The translations under genes were made by a program, and so were the position numbers. Shown here piece after piece: positions 1-13,000 of a stretch of 64,000 nt of DNA. The stretch comes from Gymnogyps californianus (taxonomy: Eukaryota; Chordata; Aves; Accipitriformes; Cathartidae), in contig NC_059500.1 of NCBI RefSeq assembly GCF_018139145.2, positions 56,695,580-56,759,579 of the forward strand, in the 5' to 3' direction. The notes beneath the pieces were generated by a model, which saw nothing but the letters and a program-made list of their open reading frames with translations, had not been told where the DNA came from and made no database searches. Every line of letters begins with the position of its first letter. Positions within the stretch are counted from its first letter, which is position 1.

Positions 1-2030
1 GTCCTGTCTACTTGGAGGGTGCCAAGAAATATAGCATTTTTGGAGGAGCACAAGACAACCACTGTGTTCCACAGTGATGGACATGACACTGACGGAGGTC
101 ATATTTGGATACAACACTTAAACCGATGCAAAACTGGATTAGCAACTGCAGCAGCAGCTACTGGACAGTGACTACAAACTATGTGCCAGGTTTTTCTCAT
201 TAGAGAAATATGGGGAACGGTGATTTTCAGCAGCAATGGCCTGGTGTTAGCAGGTAGGCATGTGTAGCTGGAGAAAGGCAGACACTCTATGTTCAGCATG
301 ATCTCTACGGGACTGAGTGAGAGAACAGAAGGTCTAAAAATAAATGCAAGTTTCTCTTATGGAAATCTCTTGCTCCTTTTCCAGAATTTATGTGGAAGTG
401 AACTCATCCTCCCTCCACAGCAGGAAACTGGAAGGTCCCAAATCCCCAGTTAGTTCCACATGGACAGATCCCTGCACTTAGCACGTAGTTCTGCTGACTC
501 CAGCAAGCACTGCAGGAGCACAGAGGTCAGGCTTGATGGATCCAATTGCAGGACCATGGTCAAAATTTCTACCCAATCACCCTCCCCACAACAAGAAAAT
601 ACCTTCCATCAGAAACCACAGACTTTTGCTGCTACTTTTTTTTTTTTCTCAAATACGTGGCATAAGCGTGTTTCATGGGGTAATCATAGCTTTATTTTTA
701 CAACATCAAATCATACTGTCAGAGTAAATACGAGAAATCCAGAAGGTTGCACTGTGGACTCCATATTGGTTTTAAAATTTACTTCTGTAGACACTAAGTT
801 CATTGAAAGAGCCCTGGGTTTCTTTTTAGAGAGAAGGCTGAATAAATAAATTTAAATAACTAGGTATTAAAATGATCTTGACCCATCAGATGAATTCTGC
901 CTGAATTCTGTAGGAGTCTTTTAATGCTGCACAAATATTTGAGAAGCTCCGGTCTGACGACTTTTCCTTGCTGTACTGATTGCCAATTATTGGTTTTAAG
1001 AATAGAGTAATATTCTATGAAGGCTTTTCTTCCTCCTCTTCCTTCCACCTTCTACTTTCATCCTTTTTTCTATTTTAACAATGTTTTTATCTTTAGGGTT
1101 TTTTTGCTTTTGTTACTGTATCCTCAGTGATACAGCCGTCACATGAATTCACCTCTCAGCATTACAATCTCTTTCTGCCCTATGATGAGTGAAAGAACAA
1201 GCCTATTTGGCCAGACCTTCAAGCAAGGTGAACTGACACAGCTCTGCTAGATTATGCTGATTTAACTCCTCAGAGGGCCCGGAAGATTGTATTTGAGATT
1301 TTGTTCAATCCACTTTTCATTTAAACCAGTGCTCTTTAAGCAAAATTACCTTCTCCCACATTGCCTGCAATGCTACCGCAGACCTGCAGAATGATGCTTT
1401 ATTATAGTTAGATGCATCTCGAATTCTAGCCACAGCGAATGAATGTTGTATGTGAGTATTCAACTATGTAACACTGAATGGGTTATTGGGATTTTTCCTA
1501 ACATGACTCCGTTTATAAGATTTTGACCATAAGCTGGTTAACATATGAAATCGGTAGAGACGTGCCTATTGATACGAAGCTGAGCACAATCTGTTCATTG
1601 CAGTAAAACTTCTGCACAGAGCTGCTCTAAGATCAAGGAGCTATTTCAAAACACTAAATGCCACATGCCAAATGCAGCTGCAGGGTGTGAATTTCTTCTC
1701 AGATAAAATCTAAATCTGAAGTCTGCTTTTTAACATCAGTGCTGCCGTATCTGTGAGGAAGTGCAGGAATATACAAGTCAAGATTTGCTTTGCTTTGGTC
1801 TTGTAGCACTTTCTCACAAAAGCCTAATTTCACCAGAGGTACCTGTTTGTGCCACTGATGCTCCTGTGCAAGTGCCTGCACACACATACCCAAGCAGAAA
1901 GCCTGTACAAGTGGGTGTTCAGAAGTAGTAGTGCTGAAATCCGTCAAAGAGTGAGTTAGTTATTTTTAAACTGAATCGGGATTTAGGAAATTGGGGTCTC
2001 GGGAAAAAAATAAACCTGTAAGTAGGGCTC
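1..2030. other. Intergenic AT-rich DNA, no gene recognised
   Basis: Unique-looking, AT-rich sequence with few CpG dinucleotides and short homopolymers, such as a T run near 636-649. The open frames here are short and none shows a known domain. It leads into the CpG island that starts near 2035. Confidence 0.6.
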
Positions 2031-2034
2031 GTTC

Positions 2035-2600
2035 CTTTCCAGAGAGCCCTAGTTACGCACACGGCAGGCCTTCGGCACGGGGTCCCCGCGGGCTGCTGGG
2101 GGATGCTGCGCCGCGCCCTCGATTCCGCGCGGAGCCCGAGCCCCCGCTCCCACGGGGCCGCCCCGCTCTCCCCTGCCCCAGCTGGGCCCCGGCCGAGCAG
2201 GGTCACCCCGAAAGCCGCCGGAGCGGTTTGACCGGACGCCTCCTCGGCCCCCGGCCAGCGCCCCCCTCGCCCTGCCGGCGCACCCCCGCTACGTACCGCC
2301 CCCCCGCCGCCGCCAGGGGGCGCCGCAGTGTCCCGGAGCGGCTGGCGGGGGCGGCGGCGGGGCCGGGGCCGGGGGCGGCGGGGCCGGGCTGCGGGGCCGG
2401 GGCCGGAGCTGCGGGGCCGGGGCCGGGGCCGGGGCCGGGGCCGGGGCCGCCCAGGTGCAGCCCCGGTCGGCGGAGCTACTATGCCGGCGGCTGCCTCCGC
2501 ATGGCGGCGCGGCAGCTGGCAGGCGCCGCCGGGGCCCCCCTTTTGCTCACCCGCCCAAGTTGAAATTGGACGGCGTTAACGCGGTCGTGTGTCCCCACTG
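2035..2600. promoter_or_regulatory. CpG island, probable promoter
   Basis: An abrupt switch from AT-rich DNA to very GC-rich sequence with undepleted CpGs, ending near 2600. In vertebrates such islands usually mark promoters, often bidirectional, of housekeeping or developmental genes and of lncRNAs. The interior carries GC-box-like G-rich runs and a GGGGCC tandem array at 2413-2448. ORFs through it (for example 1991-2563 on plus) are Arg/Pro/Gly/Ala-rich, as expected of any frame in such DNA, and are not called as genes. The transcript it would serve was not identified. No TATA box is evident. Confidence 0.75.
2347..2448 (+). repeat. G-rich tract with six perfect GGGGCC units
   Basis: Six uninterrupted copies of GGGGCC occupy 2413-2448. 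Imperfect relatives (GGGGCGGC, GGGGCCGG, GCTGCGGGGCC) extend back to about 2347. The plus strand has many G4 runs with two-base spacers, so it could form G-quadruplexes. The unit equals the hexanucleotide known from human C9orf72, but nothing else here resembles that gene. Confidence 0.9.
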
Positions 2601-5600
2601 ACTCGGCAGGTGGCAAGGATGCAGAGCCGGTACATTTTAACCTGCTGCCTTGTTGTATGCCAGCTGGCTTTTGAGCCAGGAGAGCTGAAGATTTTCTTCC
2701 TTAATACGAATGCTAAAGATGCCATTACAAAGTACCGTGAGCTCCCACACAACTGACAGTTGGCTTGCCTAAGGAAAAAAATGCCTGTGGTGAAAGGCCT
2801 AGTGAAGTCACCGAAGAACTGAGTATCCCTGATCTCACAGGAGGAGTGGACATCTGGAAGGACTTCAGCTTGGGGAGAGATGCTCCACTGTGTGCTCACA
2901 TGCGCTCTCCTCCTCCTCCTCACCCCTGTGACCTAATGGGACAGACTTTTCTCTACATGAAGGAGCAGGGGGAGTCCAAGGGTCATCCGCGAAGAACTAG
3001 GGCATGCTGTTTGTATACAGCACGTAAGATAATCTGTGCTTGCTGCAAGTATCTTTATTGGCTCCACTTTAGCTGTCAGAGTGAATAGACATCAGCAGGA
3101 CATGCTGAACGTCACTATTGCCACTCGATCCCCAAGTGTGCGCCAGTGTGTCTGGCAGAGAAGCATACAGCACAGCCAGGTGGGATCTCATGGGCTGTGC
3201 CTGCATTAGCTGAGCGGTGCTGCTCAGCAGGAGTGGGTCTGCAAAGTGAAACAGCAGGTGCGGAGAGCCCAGTGTCCACATTCACTGCATGTTGGAGAGG
3301 TCTAGATCAGACTTAGTCCTGTGAACTGAATGCCAATTAGCAGTTGAAATATACAAGTTATTCTCCTAGGGTGTATTTTCTGGTTCAGCTTCATCCAATA
3401 GACATTATTCAGCTCACACCTGTGATGTGATGCAAAGTGTCACAGGGCAAGCGGGGACTGTAGGGAGAGTCTCTTCAAAAGTGCCTGATTTAGAAACACT
3501 CGTTGCCCTACAGGCATGGGGTGACTTGCAGCAGCTGCAGGAGTTGCATGTGGTGGAGCAGACCCATGTGGACCTACATGAGGCTTTCCTCAGCTTCCTG
3601 ACACCAGTGAGCTCATGGGAGAGCCTTTCCCAGTACTGATGGAGGTTACTTTGAGAGGTCTCAGGGCACAGTGTCAACAACTCCAAAGTTACATGGAGTC
3701 TAATTTTGAGATGTCGTAGGCTTGTGTCTTCCTGAAAAACATTTGCAAAGTGATGGAGAAGTTTTTCCATAAGGAACAGGCCAAAATGGCTCCCTAGCTC
3801 ATGTGATCAGTCAGAAAATGCCCTCCTGAACCTCACCCCATATGTGATAACAGCACAGGGTCAAGGGGAAATCAGTAATGCCATGTTTGCTTGTATCTGT
3901 GCCATGTGTGGCAACTCTAATGAGCAATTGATTGCAGCTACGCACGCTATTTAGCAAACACCATGGGACATGCTGTAGCAGAGTAGCCGCTGTACATCTT
4001 TTATAAAATCCTAGGATGAGATTATTGCTCTCCTGTTTGGGTTATATTGTGTAAGATTTTTTTAAAAGATAGTGGATGCTTTTTGTTTATTTTTGCAGGT
4101 GAGTCATCAGTCTATATGTAAGATGCTGTGCTTGCTACTTAGGGAACGGGGCATGCTATTTAACAGCCCTGGGTAGATGGCCTGATATTTTCTTGTTTTG
4201 CATAGCTGCAGCTTCCTATTTACTTATGGTTCAGTGGGTACTATCAAGAGCTTAGCTTTAAGGTAAAGCTTCAGGCTTTGTCAGCCTGAAGACATACCTA
4301 AGGAAATATCGAACAATAATGCAGTCCGAGTAGGTGACTGCCAAAAAAGAAAGATGTGCATTTTAAACTTCTAAACATGAAACTGGTGGTAGCTTCCATG
4401 CTAACTGACACCGCTTGGAGTGCCCTTCTTGTTTTTCTGCTGCTCTGCAACCCAAACCCAGACAGCAGCAGGCCACGCTAGCATTCAAGGCAGCATTGGC
4501 TTGTCACAGCCTTGTGTCCCCAGGCACCTGCCACATATCACTGTGGTCGGCTCACACAGTGTTGCCTCACACAGAGACCTGGCAAAAGCTGGCGGCTTGA
4601 GAAGGCTGTGGTTTGCACCTCTTTGCTGTTTTTGTTTGTCACCATTTGTTTTTCACCATTTAACATACCACCTTCTGCATTTATGTAGAGCAGGACAGCC
4701 GTTGCCATAGCACATGCATCATGATAACTGTTTCATTACCTTTTTCAAAAACCACATTCTTTAGATAATGTTGGCCTCACTCTGCTCATGCCATCTTAAG
4801 GGCAGGAAGAAAATAAACAAATAAGACTTCAGCAGAAATTAATCTCTTCAGAACTGTAGAGGTACAATAGGATTTTTGCCACAAAACAACAGTTCTCTGC
4901 AAAATCTTCCATGGAAAGGGACAGAAAAAGACAAGCAAATTGTTGTAAATAGTGAATTCACATCGCTCCAAATTTGTATATATATAATCCATCAACACTG
5001 TGGTTTTACTAATCCTGATAAAACATTAAGGGAAAATAAATATTATTTTTACCATATTTGCTCAAATAAGGCTTATATGTTCCACTTCCCCAGATTTTGC
5101 CCTCAAAATCAGAGGTACTTGAGTGTTTTGCAATGTGCCAACACTCTGCATTATTGTAGAGTCTTCTGTGTCTTTTTGGTCTTTTGCTGTCATGCAGGTG
5201 CTTGCTCCTCCTGCCCTCCAAGCTGGCTGGACAGGGACTGATCAGGACACCAGCAGACAGCACCGTGCTGCCACAGGGGCACAGAGCACCTTTGCATCAG
5301 GGTTGGGTTTTGACGAGATGCCTTCTTTCACAGGCAGAATGAGCACAGCTGTGTCTGTAAAAGCTGTGCAAATATGCACATGCTTCATCTTTACAAATCA
5401 ATCACATCAGATATTGACTTTATTCTTGTATTTTAAGGTCCTTGAATGTGGCCTTTATTTGTATCTAACAAATCTTCAGAGGTACAGAATGCTTGATAGG
5501 ATGAATAAAGGCAGTAGTATGAAATGTCTGATGCTTCTTGTGTGTTTGTGGGGTTTTTTCAGCTTGTTAAAACCTGGATATGCTGGGAAAGAACAGGAAG

Positions 5601-6065
5601 GAACATAAAGAAGAAGCTGCAGTACAAATAGCATCTTCAAATCCTTCCCTTAACTGTAGTGACATCGAATTCCACACAGCTTCAAGAAAGCCACAGGACA
5701 AAGGCATGAATGTCCAGAAAAGTGAGAAAAGAGAAAAACAGGGAATTGCGGGAAAGCCAGTGGAGGATAGCCTCTATTCTTATACTTCTATAATGAGAAG
5801 GAAAGGCAGGAAAAAAAGAGCAAGGACAACAAATCAGTGATGGGGAGGGAAAAAAATGGGGAGCCCTTCACCGCACCAAATGACACAAGTGAACACTTTC
5901 CTAAACAATGTTTCAGTTAAAAATAGTTTCTTAACTCTTCCAAGTAAACACATTTGAGATTTCCTCCTAGAACTGTATTTCTGAATAAAGTCCATTATAT
6001 TCAAAAAAGCTGCTAGGTAGATGTGCGAAGCACAAGAATACGCAAACATAGATACACCTGAACCC
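2601..6065. other. Intergenic DNA downstream of the first CpG island
   Basis: Mixed-composition, CpG-poor DNA. It includes a 45-codon ORF at 2619-2756 with a hydrophobic N-terminus and a signal-peptide-like 29-codon ORF at 5519-5608. The latter overlaps a lysine-rich 86-codon ORF at 5580-5840. None matches a protein I recognise. A 118-codon minus-strand ORF at 3414-3770 also lacks recognisable features. Confidence 0.45.
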
Positions 6066-6067
6066 CA

Positions 6068-6165
6068 GCAAGCACACTCAAAGAGTAGAATAACTTGCTT
6101 AAAGTCACCTATTGCAGTGCTGTGTCAGTGGGAACTGGACTAATGCGGCAATTGATGAGAGACTG
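6068..6165 (+). repeat. Possible ancient MIR/CORE-type SINE fragment
   Basis: The stretch with 'actcaaagagtagaataac', 'ttgcttaaagtcacc' and 'gtcagtgggaactggac' follows the layout of the conserved part of ancient amniote SINEs of MIR/CORE type. That layout is a gag-rich piece, then 'acttgc..aaggtcac', then 'agtggcag..ctgg'. Several positions differ, as expected of a very old insertion. The call rests on memory of the family consensus. Confidence 0.3.
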
Positions 6166-6689
6166 CAGCACTGTGAGCATCAAAGTGGAAAAGATTTGCA
6201 CGGCTCCTGCTGTGGTAGGCAACTGCACAAACCCTTTCATAAATTGCTCAAGCTCCATGTTGAAATTAGTTAGGATTTGGCCTTGCTTTTAATGGAAGGT
6301 AGGAAAAAGTCAAGAAGAGAGAGTAAGACCCAACATGGCAGAAAAGAGAGAACCAGGTAATGGCTAAGGGAAAAAAAAATTATCTCCTTTTACACATTAT
6401 GCTACCTGTTTTAAATGCCTCTACCTTCCTAGCTCACGCTCTGTGTGTTGCACTTAATATTGATGGTTAATCAAAATCAAGCAATAAATGTGTTAATCTT
6501 TAATGTTTACTTAGCCATGCAGACCAGGAGGTGGTGACCTACAGGGTAGCATTACTGAGATGTTTTAGTTTTACGTTACATGTTCAAGTATTTTATATTA
6601 CCTTTCTGTTATTTTCACAAAAAACAAGCTCTCCTTCATCTGTTTAGTAAAAAAAAAATCCAAATGAGCTGCAAAACTATGCCCCTGCT

Positions 6690-7015
6690 TCCAAACAAAT
6701 AATGAAACCTTAATGTGAATAAATGTGCCTTCATAACCAGAGCCGGGCTTGTGATCTAACTGGGTAATAATTCACTTGTAATATCATCAGCTCAGAATTA
6801 GTATCAGCCTGAGTATTGTTGGTGCAGGTGTAACTTAATTAATTCAGGCTCATTTTATCTGGCACTTAGCTGTTTATATTGGTGTTGGGAGCATTAGGTC
6901 CTTCAATTTTTCATAACAAGCAACACCATTAAACTGCCACAGCACAATATAAGTCAGAGATTTTTCTTAGACCTCATAAAACAACTAACAAAAATGTTAC
7001 AGCTGCCAGATTCAT
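6690..7015. promoter_or_regulatory. Candidate conserved non-coding block
   Basis: AT-rich, repeat-free sequence containing TTAATTAATT near 6836 and several TAATNN-type homeodomain core sites, with no open frame. Its texture resembles vertebrate conserved enhancers near developmental genes. This is inference from composition only. Conservation was not tested. Confidence 0.2.
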
Positions 7016-10000
7016 CATGTGCTTTTATACATCCAGCAAACAGAACTGACAATAACTGTTTTCGTTTGGCTATTATTTTTTGCTGTTGTTTCAACAGTGT
7101 ATGAAAATCAATGTGGAAATATAAGAGCAATAGGCTAGTCTGAAGGACTCACTGTCAAAGGCATAGAGGTGATAACAGGATCCTAAACATAGAACCAGAT
7201 CTCTGCTTGTATGCTTCTCTGCTGCACTGGAACACATATTTTAGTCAAGTTGCATGCACGGTATGAGCAGTGAGGACAGAAAACAGTGTGTGATTGCAGA
7301 GTCGAGTCACGTGCCCATTTAGAGCATCTTGGGGTGCATGAGTGTATGTAGTTGATATGCACATGTGGGCACGCCTAAAATACATACATCTTGATTTAGC
7401 CTATTAACACACGTCTATATTAAGTCACTGAAGACTGAAAAACAAGAATGGAAATATGAGGGAAAAAGTATCCTTTGGTATTTTTCAGAAGTTGATGTTT
7501 TTGTTCATTGTTTATCAGAGCATAAATTATTTTCATTGTTCAGTTTAATAGGAGTTACAACGCATTGTATAATAATAAAAATATTTCAGAATTTGTATCA
7601 TCTTGCAGATAAATTTTCCATCTTCCATTTACTAAAGAGCCACCTAATCCTAATGTGATGCCCCTCAACAGCAGAATTTTATGTTACCCAGCTCTCTTGC
7701 CTCTCACCAGCATGACTAACTTTGCCTGACCTGCCACAGAGAACTGAGAGAAATCCATCTGTTTCAAAAGTGGAAAACTACACACTGCCTTTGATGCTTC
7801 ATACATGAATATGTTTTTCAGCCCTCTGTGAAAACTTATAAGATGCTCATTACCTGCAGTACTGGAATAAATTCAGCCATGGTTCCCTAGGTGCAACCAT
7901 TTACAATAATGTCATTTGCCCCCAGTTATGCCAGATTGGCCCAATACATCTGAAAAATAATTATCTTCATATCAGGTATTTGCTGCTGTTTACCAACCAG
8001 CTATAGGAGCCAAAGGATATGATGAACTCTTCAAACCAGTTTTAATCAAATAGCTGCCAGAAAACGCCCCAAACAGAAATCTTTGCTGCTTTTCTAAACA
8101 ATTTGTAATTAACATAAGAATAAACTGCATATTTGAATTTTCACCAACACAACTGTTTTCCCCAGGAAATCACAGTTAAAAGCTGAAGTGAATGTTCCTT
8201 TAGAAAGTGCACTTTGTTTATAGAAATAGTCTTAGCAGTTAATGTCTGGCAAAGCTTCAAACTCAGCATTACATTGCATTGGTAATTTTAACTTTATCAT
8301 CTTAAGTAGATCCAGTTTGGATGTATGAATACAAGCAAAGTAGGACAGCCCTCAAAGAACTGCCTTTAAGCAGGCTTTATTCTATCCCATGAAGCTTTGT
8401 AATTCCTTCTGTTATTATTAATAGCTGTTAAGTGCTGACAGCATGCTTGGCACTGAATGAAACGCAGGAGCAGACATGGTTTTTGTTAAGGGTGGCCCTC
8501 GGGAGGCCATTTACTGTGTGTAACAACAACAACAACTTTATTGGAGTAGTAACCCACTAACACAGCTGCAGCTCGGGTGTCAGGAGATGTCGCTGTTTAG
8601 ACGATATAGTGATGTGCACATGCATGCAGATATGTCTCTTTTACGCATTAATTTTGTCACAGCTAGCAAGGCTATCAGCTGAGCAGACAAGACTTTCTGA
8701 GGCAGCCAAAGAAAAGCTGTGACCTGGAGTGCCATTTTTGCAGGGTTTTCTCCCTCAGCAGTGGGAGTACAGACCACTGGGACAGGCCAAGCACTTGGGA
8801 GCATCACAGGTGCTGGACACACTGGGATGGAAGGAAGACCTCAAAGGGCAAACCTCTGCTGCTAGAGGTTATGGCAAGATCAGCCACAGGATTAAAGGAA
8901 ATGGCAGAAAAGAAGTGGACAGAATTTCAAGCAGAGGAGCCCTGAAGCTGTCTTATGTGGATGGCTTCCTTTTGAGCCAGGAGCTACGGAAGTGTTGAAA
9001 AAAAGATTGGAAGGGACTGAGGGGATGTTGTGGGAGGCAGCTGCAGACCCTGAACCCAAGACACCGGGAGGGAGCCGAGCTGGTGCTTCAGAGCGGAAGA
9101 CAGGGTCTCTGCTCTTCTGCTGCAGGGAAAGCTGGCATGCCCACTGGACACCATTTGTCTACACTCCTGGGTAGCATACAGAGATGATGCCCAATTCCTG
9201 ACCTTCAAGGTCCTGTCAGATGTCATTGGCCAGTTTTAGCCTAGCCAAGATCAGAGCTCTGTTGCATCATCATCTGTGGAGGGTAGGAGAGAGAGAGGAG
9301 AGGCAGTGGCATAAAAACTCTGCCGACAAGTTCATACTTTAACATGTATGTGAGTCAGGAGCTTTGCAGGGGACATTTACCCCCCAGCTCCTGATCAGGT
9401 GGCTGTGCAGTGCCCAAAGCAGTGGAAAAGGTGACTGGCTCCCCCACTCAATGAGACTCACATGACTTGTAAGCACAAGGGCTAAAGCTCCACAGAACTA
9501 GGTGCTGCACCATGTGGGAGGTAAGTTACTCCTGGGCGTACAGATGCTGGTCAGTGATAATGGCAAGAGAAAGTAGGTCCAAACAGCTCAAATAGTTCTC
9601 TTGAAACTGTTTATCTTAGTTTCATTGTAATTGCCTGGCTAGCTTGTTTCCTGCTGCACAAAACCTTCCCTCCCCCTTCAACGTCACCTACTCTTGAACA
9701 CATTCTAACAAGCCTCCTCCCCTCTTTGCTGTCTGCTTTCTAACACTAATTTTAGATGCATCTGCTTTTTGAGAACCTTTGCCTAAAAGCAACAAGATTG
9801 TCAGAAAATGCTTAACAATGCTCTGAAAACCACATAGCTTTAAGGTGTTACAGCTGGGTACTCCAAAAATGATTAATTCAGAAGTCATTAGTCATCTGTG
9901 GCCATTTAGGCTATAAAATATATGAATGAAATGGATTTTTTAACTTCCTAGGGAATAGCCTTGCTTTCCATACTCCTATATGCATTCTCAATGTTGTTAA

Positions 10001-13000
10001 TCTCTGCTTTTCTGTAAACCCATTGATTCTGTCTGGTGTATTAACACTTGAGTTTGCAAAGGCTGTTCTCTGCACAGTGTCTAGAAGAGTTACACTCATT
10101 TGATCATGACGTATTTTTAAAAGGAGCATTGGAGGGGGTGGCATGGAGGGGAGGTCTGCAGGAACTGTATAGTGACTGTGCAGAATGAGCTAATTTCCCT
10201 ATCGTTCCTCTGATGGGAACGTGCTCTCATACCTCACATGCGAGCAAAGCTGTGATGGCGTTATTTGCAGACAGGCACCATGGGGTAGATGTTTTCCAAT
10301 GCACCAAAGGGATCTGAGATCATAGACACCCTACCCAGATTGCTGGGATCTACTGCACTGCTGTGGCTGCAATGCAAGAGACAGCAGTGCCAGCAAGGCT
10401 AGAGCTAGTTGCCTCAGATACTGGCAATCATGTAGCGGGGGCAGCATAGAGGGCTGAACAAACTGTTTGAAAAGCTGAGTAAATATTCAAACAGTTCACC
10501 CATGATGCTACAGCTGGACTACTAAGAGTGTCAAAGTTGATTTTCAGCCGTGCTGCATCACGTTGCAGTGGCTGTGGAGCAGACCTCCTCCCCCCTCCTT
10601 GCACCACTGTAGTGCTGATATAATCTTAGTCTAAGGAAAGATAAGAGATGATACAACATGCCGGCCAATCCAGAAGTGGTTCATTTTCTAGAATACTTTG
10701 ATTGTGACAGCAGAAATAGTATATCTGTTACAAGATAGTGAATAGGAAGCACTTCACTGAAACGACTGTTGTCTACATTAAAATCACTATTTATATATCC
10801 TTGTTTTCTTTCTTTCAAAGAAAAATCTAAATTAAAAGACGTGGGGATAGAGAAGATGTTTCCCTCACACCCACTGTTTACTACTGCTTGCTGCATTTCA
10901 CAGCATCGTTGTTCTTTAAGCCCAAGGCCATTCCCAGTCTCCCTCCTCAACAAAGCATCCACTTGACGTGTCTTCTCTCACTGCTCCTTGTTTCCTTCTG
11001 CACTTCAGCACAGAGTATGCTTGATTTAATTGTTTTTTAAACACTAACTCCTCTGTCATCACACTACGAAGAGCAACCTTGTGTCTCTACCATAGAAGTA
11101 GCCTCTTTATTTTGCTGTTGTGTCAGTAAATTAACCAGCATTTCACTTCTCCAGTATCATTGCAGATAAGATGGTCATAAAGGCATTTCCAAGCAGGCTT
11201 TGAGAAGAATTAAACATAGAGTTACAAAGCATCCTAATTAAGGCACAAAATAGGCCTGGCAATCCTGGTGGTACTTAATATGTCATCTTCTTCTTATCTC
11301 TTAAACCCAATAATCTGCAAACCGCCACTATATTGGAGCATTCTATCTGCTATAACTTATGTCAACTTGGATCACACCCCCCCCTTTTTCTTAAACAATG
11401 TTTGGCAGCCAACTGAGTGTGGAAACTAGACTGTTTTACATTAGTCAGCAGTACATTTAAATCATTCTTACCAAATGATTTACTGTGGATTACAAATTCT
11501 TATATGGCATTTTAAGTTAATGATTAGGCAAAGTAATATATCACTAAAATAATTGGGTGCATATGTATTTTGCTTCGATGATTCTAAATTTCTCTTTGGT
11601 TTGGAAGACTTCTCTGCACTTATTTTCCCCAGCTGAAGAAAAAAAAATATTTTTAAGAGAAAAGGATAGAAGACCCCAACATTTCTGTCTGTCTTCTCCA
11701 ATTATTGCTTAAGTCAAGAGGATTTTCCTCCCTGCAGGAGAGTCAGGTCATGAGGAGACACTGGTAAGTTCGTTGGTGCTCTCCAGAGAGATATTGGCAG
11801 GTGTCAGTATTGCACAGCATTTCCACACCTTACTGTGTCCCAACAACAGGAGGAAAAGCTAGAGGGAAAAGGATTAAGACGTTACATCAAACAAAATAGT
11901 AAATGAACCATCTAGAAAGACAAAATGTTATGGCAGAATATGTAAAGTGGAATATCTCACAGGAAAAAAAACTGTACTTATTCTCCATGCACAGACATTT
12001 CTGCAGACTTCTGAAAATTGTAGGTGTGCTGTGACGGTGGAAAAAAGGGATTTGCTGACTCTGTCTAGCAAGTGGACTTTGAAACCCAAGGGAAAGAAAG
12101 GTAGAGCACACTAATAAAACATGGGCTGTCGCACCAGATGCTCACAGGTGACTGGAATTCTTAAAAAGAAACAGTGACATAAAATAAATTATTTGTTTAT
12201 TTTATTGCTGTGGGCCAGGATCCTGCAAGCGCTGAAAGATAACAAGCAACTTTGCATTTACAACATAAATGAAATAAGGAAGACAATTATCTCTGCTTCA
12301 GAGGCAATAAAAATAAAGGAAACCATTCATCGGTGCAAAGTTACCTGTGTGTAACTGCGTGCAAATCAGGACTTGTGGCTCTAACCCTGTAGCCTGTTGC
12401 ATGCAAACAGCTGCACAGTTGGTTTCACTGGGGCTGTGTGTGGCTGCAGAGATCCATTCACATGAGCCTCATGCTTGGCATAGCAAAAATAGTCAAGATA
12501 TGCATTGCATACTCATTTTGGCACAAGTCATGTCTTTCATCTGCAGTTTCAGATGGTTGACAAATAACAGACAGGATTATTGCAACATTTATTTCATTTA
12601 TTAATGCCCTTAGGTCTTACTCAAAGCATATAGCAAATAAAAAAATATAAGTGCCAGAAATGAAGGAGTGATCTGATATTTATTATTAACTTCTGCTTGG
12701 ACTTCCCTATCCCCTCCTTAGTTTTCCAACACATTCTGTAACAGATCAGATTCTGTGAACTCCTCAGAGAAGTCTACCCCAGATCATACCACAGGGAGTA
12801 CACAATTTCCACCATCATGACTATTCACTAAAAGTTTTTAAAGAAAGGCACCTCTCTCTCCCTGCACCAAAACCAGAGGTGTTAGGTCTTCTTCCTCAGC
12901 CAATGCCAACACTCAGGAGATAACATGAGGAGAAAGGCATTTACTGGGACAAGATTTCAGATCATCAGACAAGGCCGATGCTTTGTGTTGGCCCTAGGAC

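Noticed and set aside
2413..2448. C9orf72-like locus suggested by GGGGCC units
   Set aside because: Only the hexanucleotide is shared. No exon or coding sequence of that gene is present.
6748..6770. Possible miR-218-like stretch
   Set aside because: Only part of the mature sequence matches, with the seed disrupted.
9003..9030. Possible CR1 LINE fragment (TTGGAAGGGACTGAGGGG)
   Set aside because: Only a short similarity to the CR1 3' end. The diagnostic ATTCTATG repeats are missing here and elsewhere in the window.
12380..12400. Possible miR-10-like seed (CCCTGTAG)
   Set aside because: The rest of the mature sequence does not match and no hairpin is evident.
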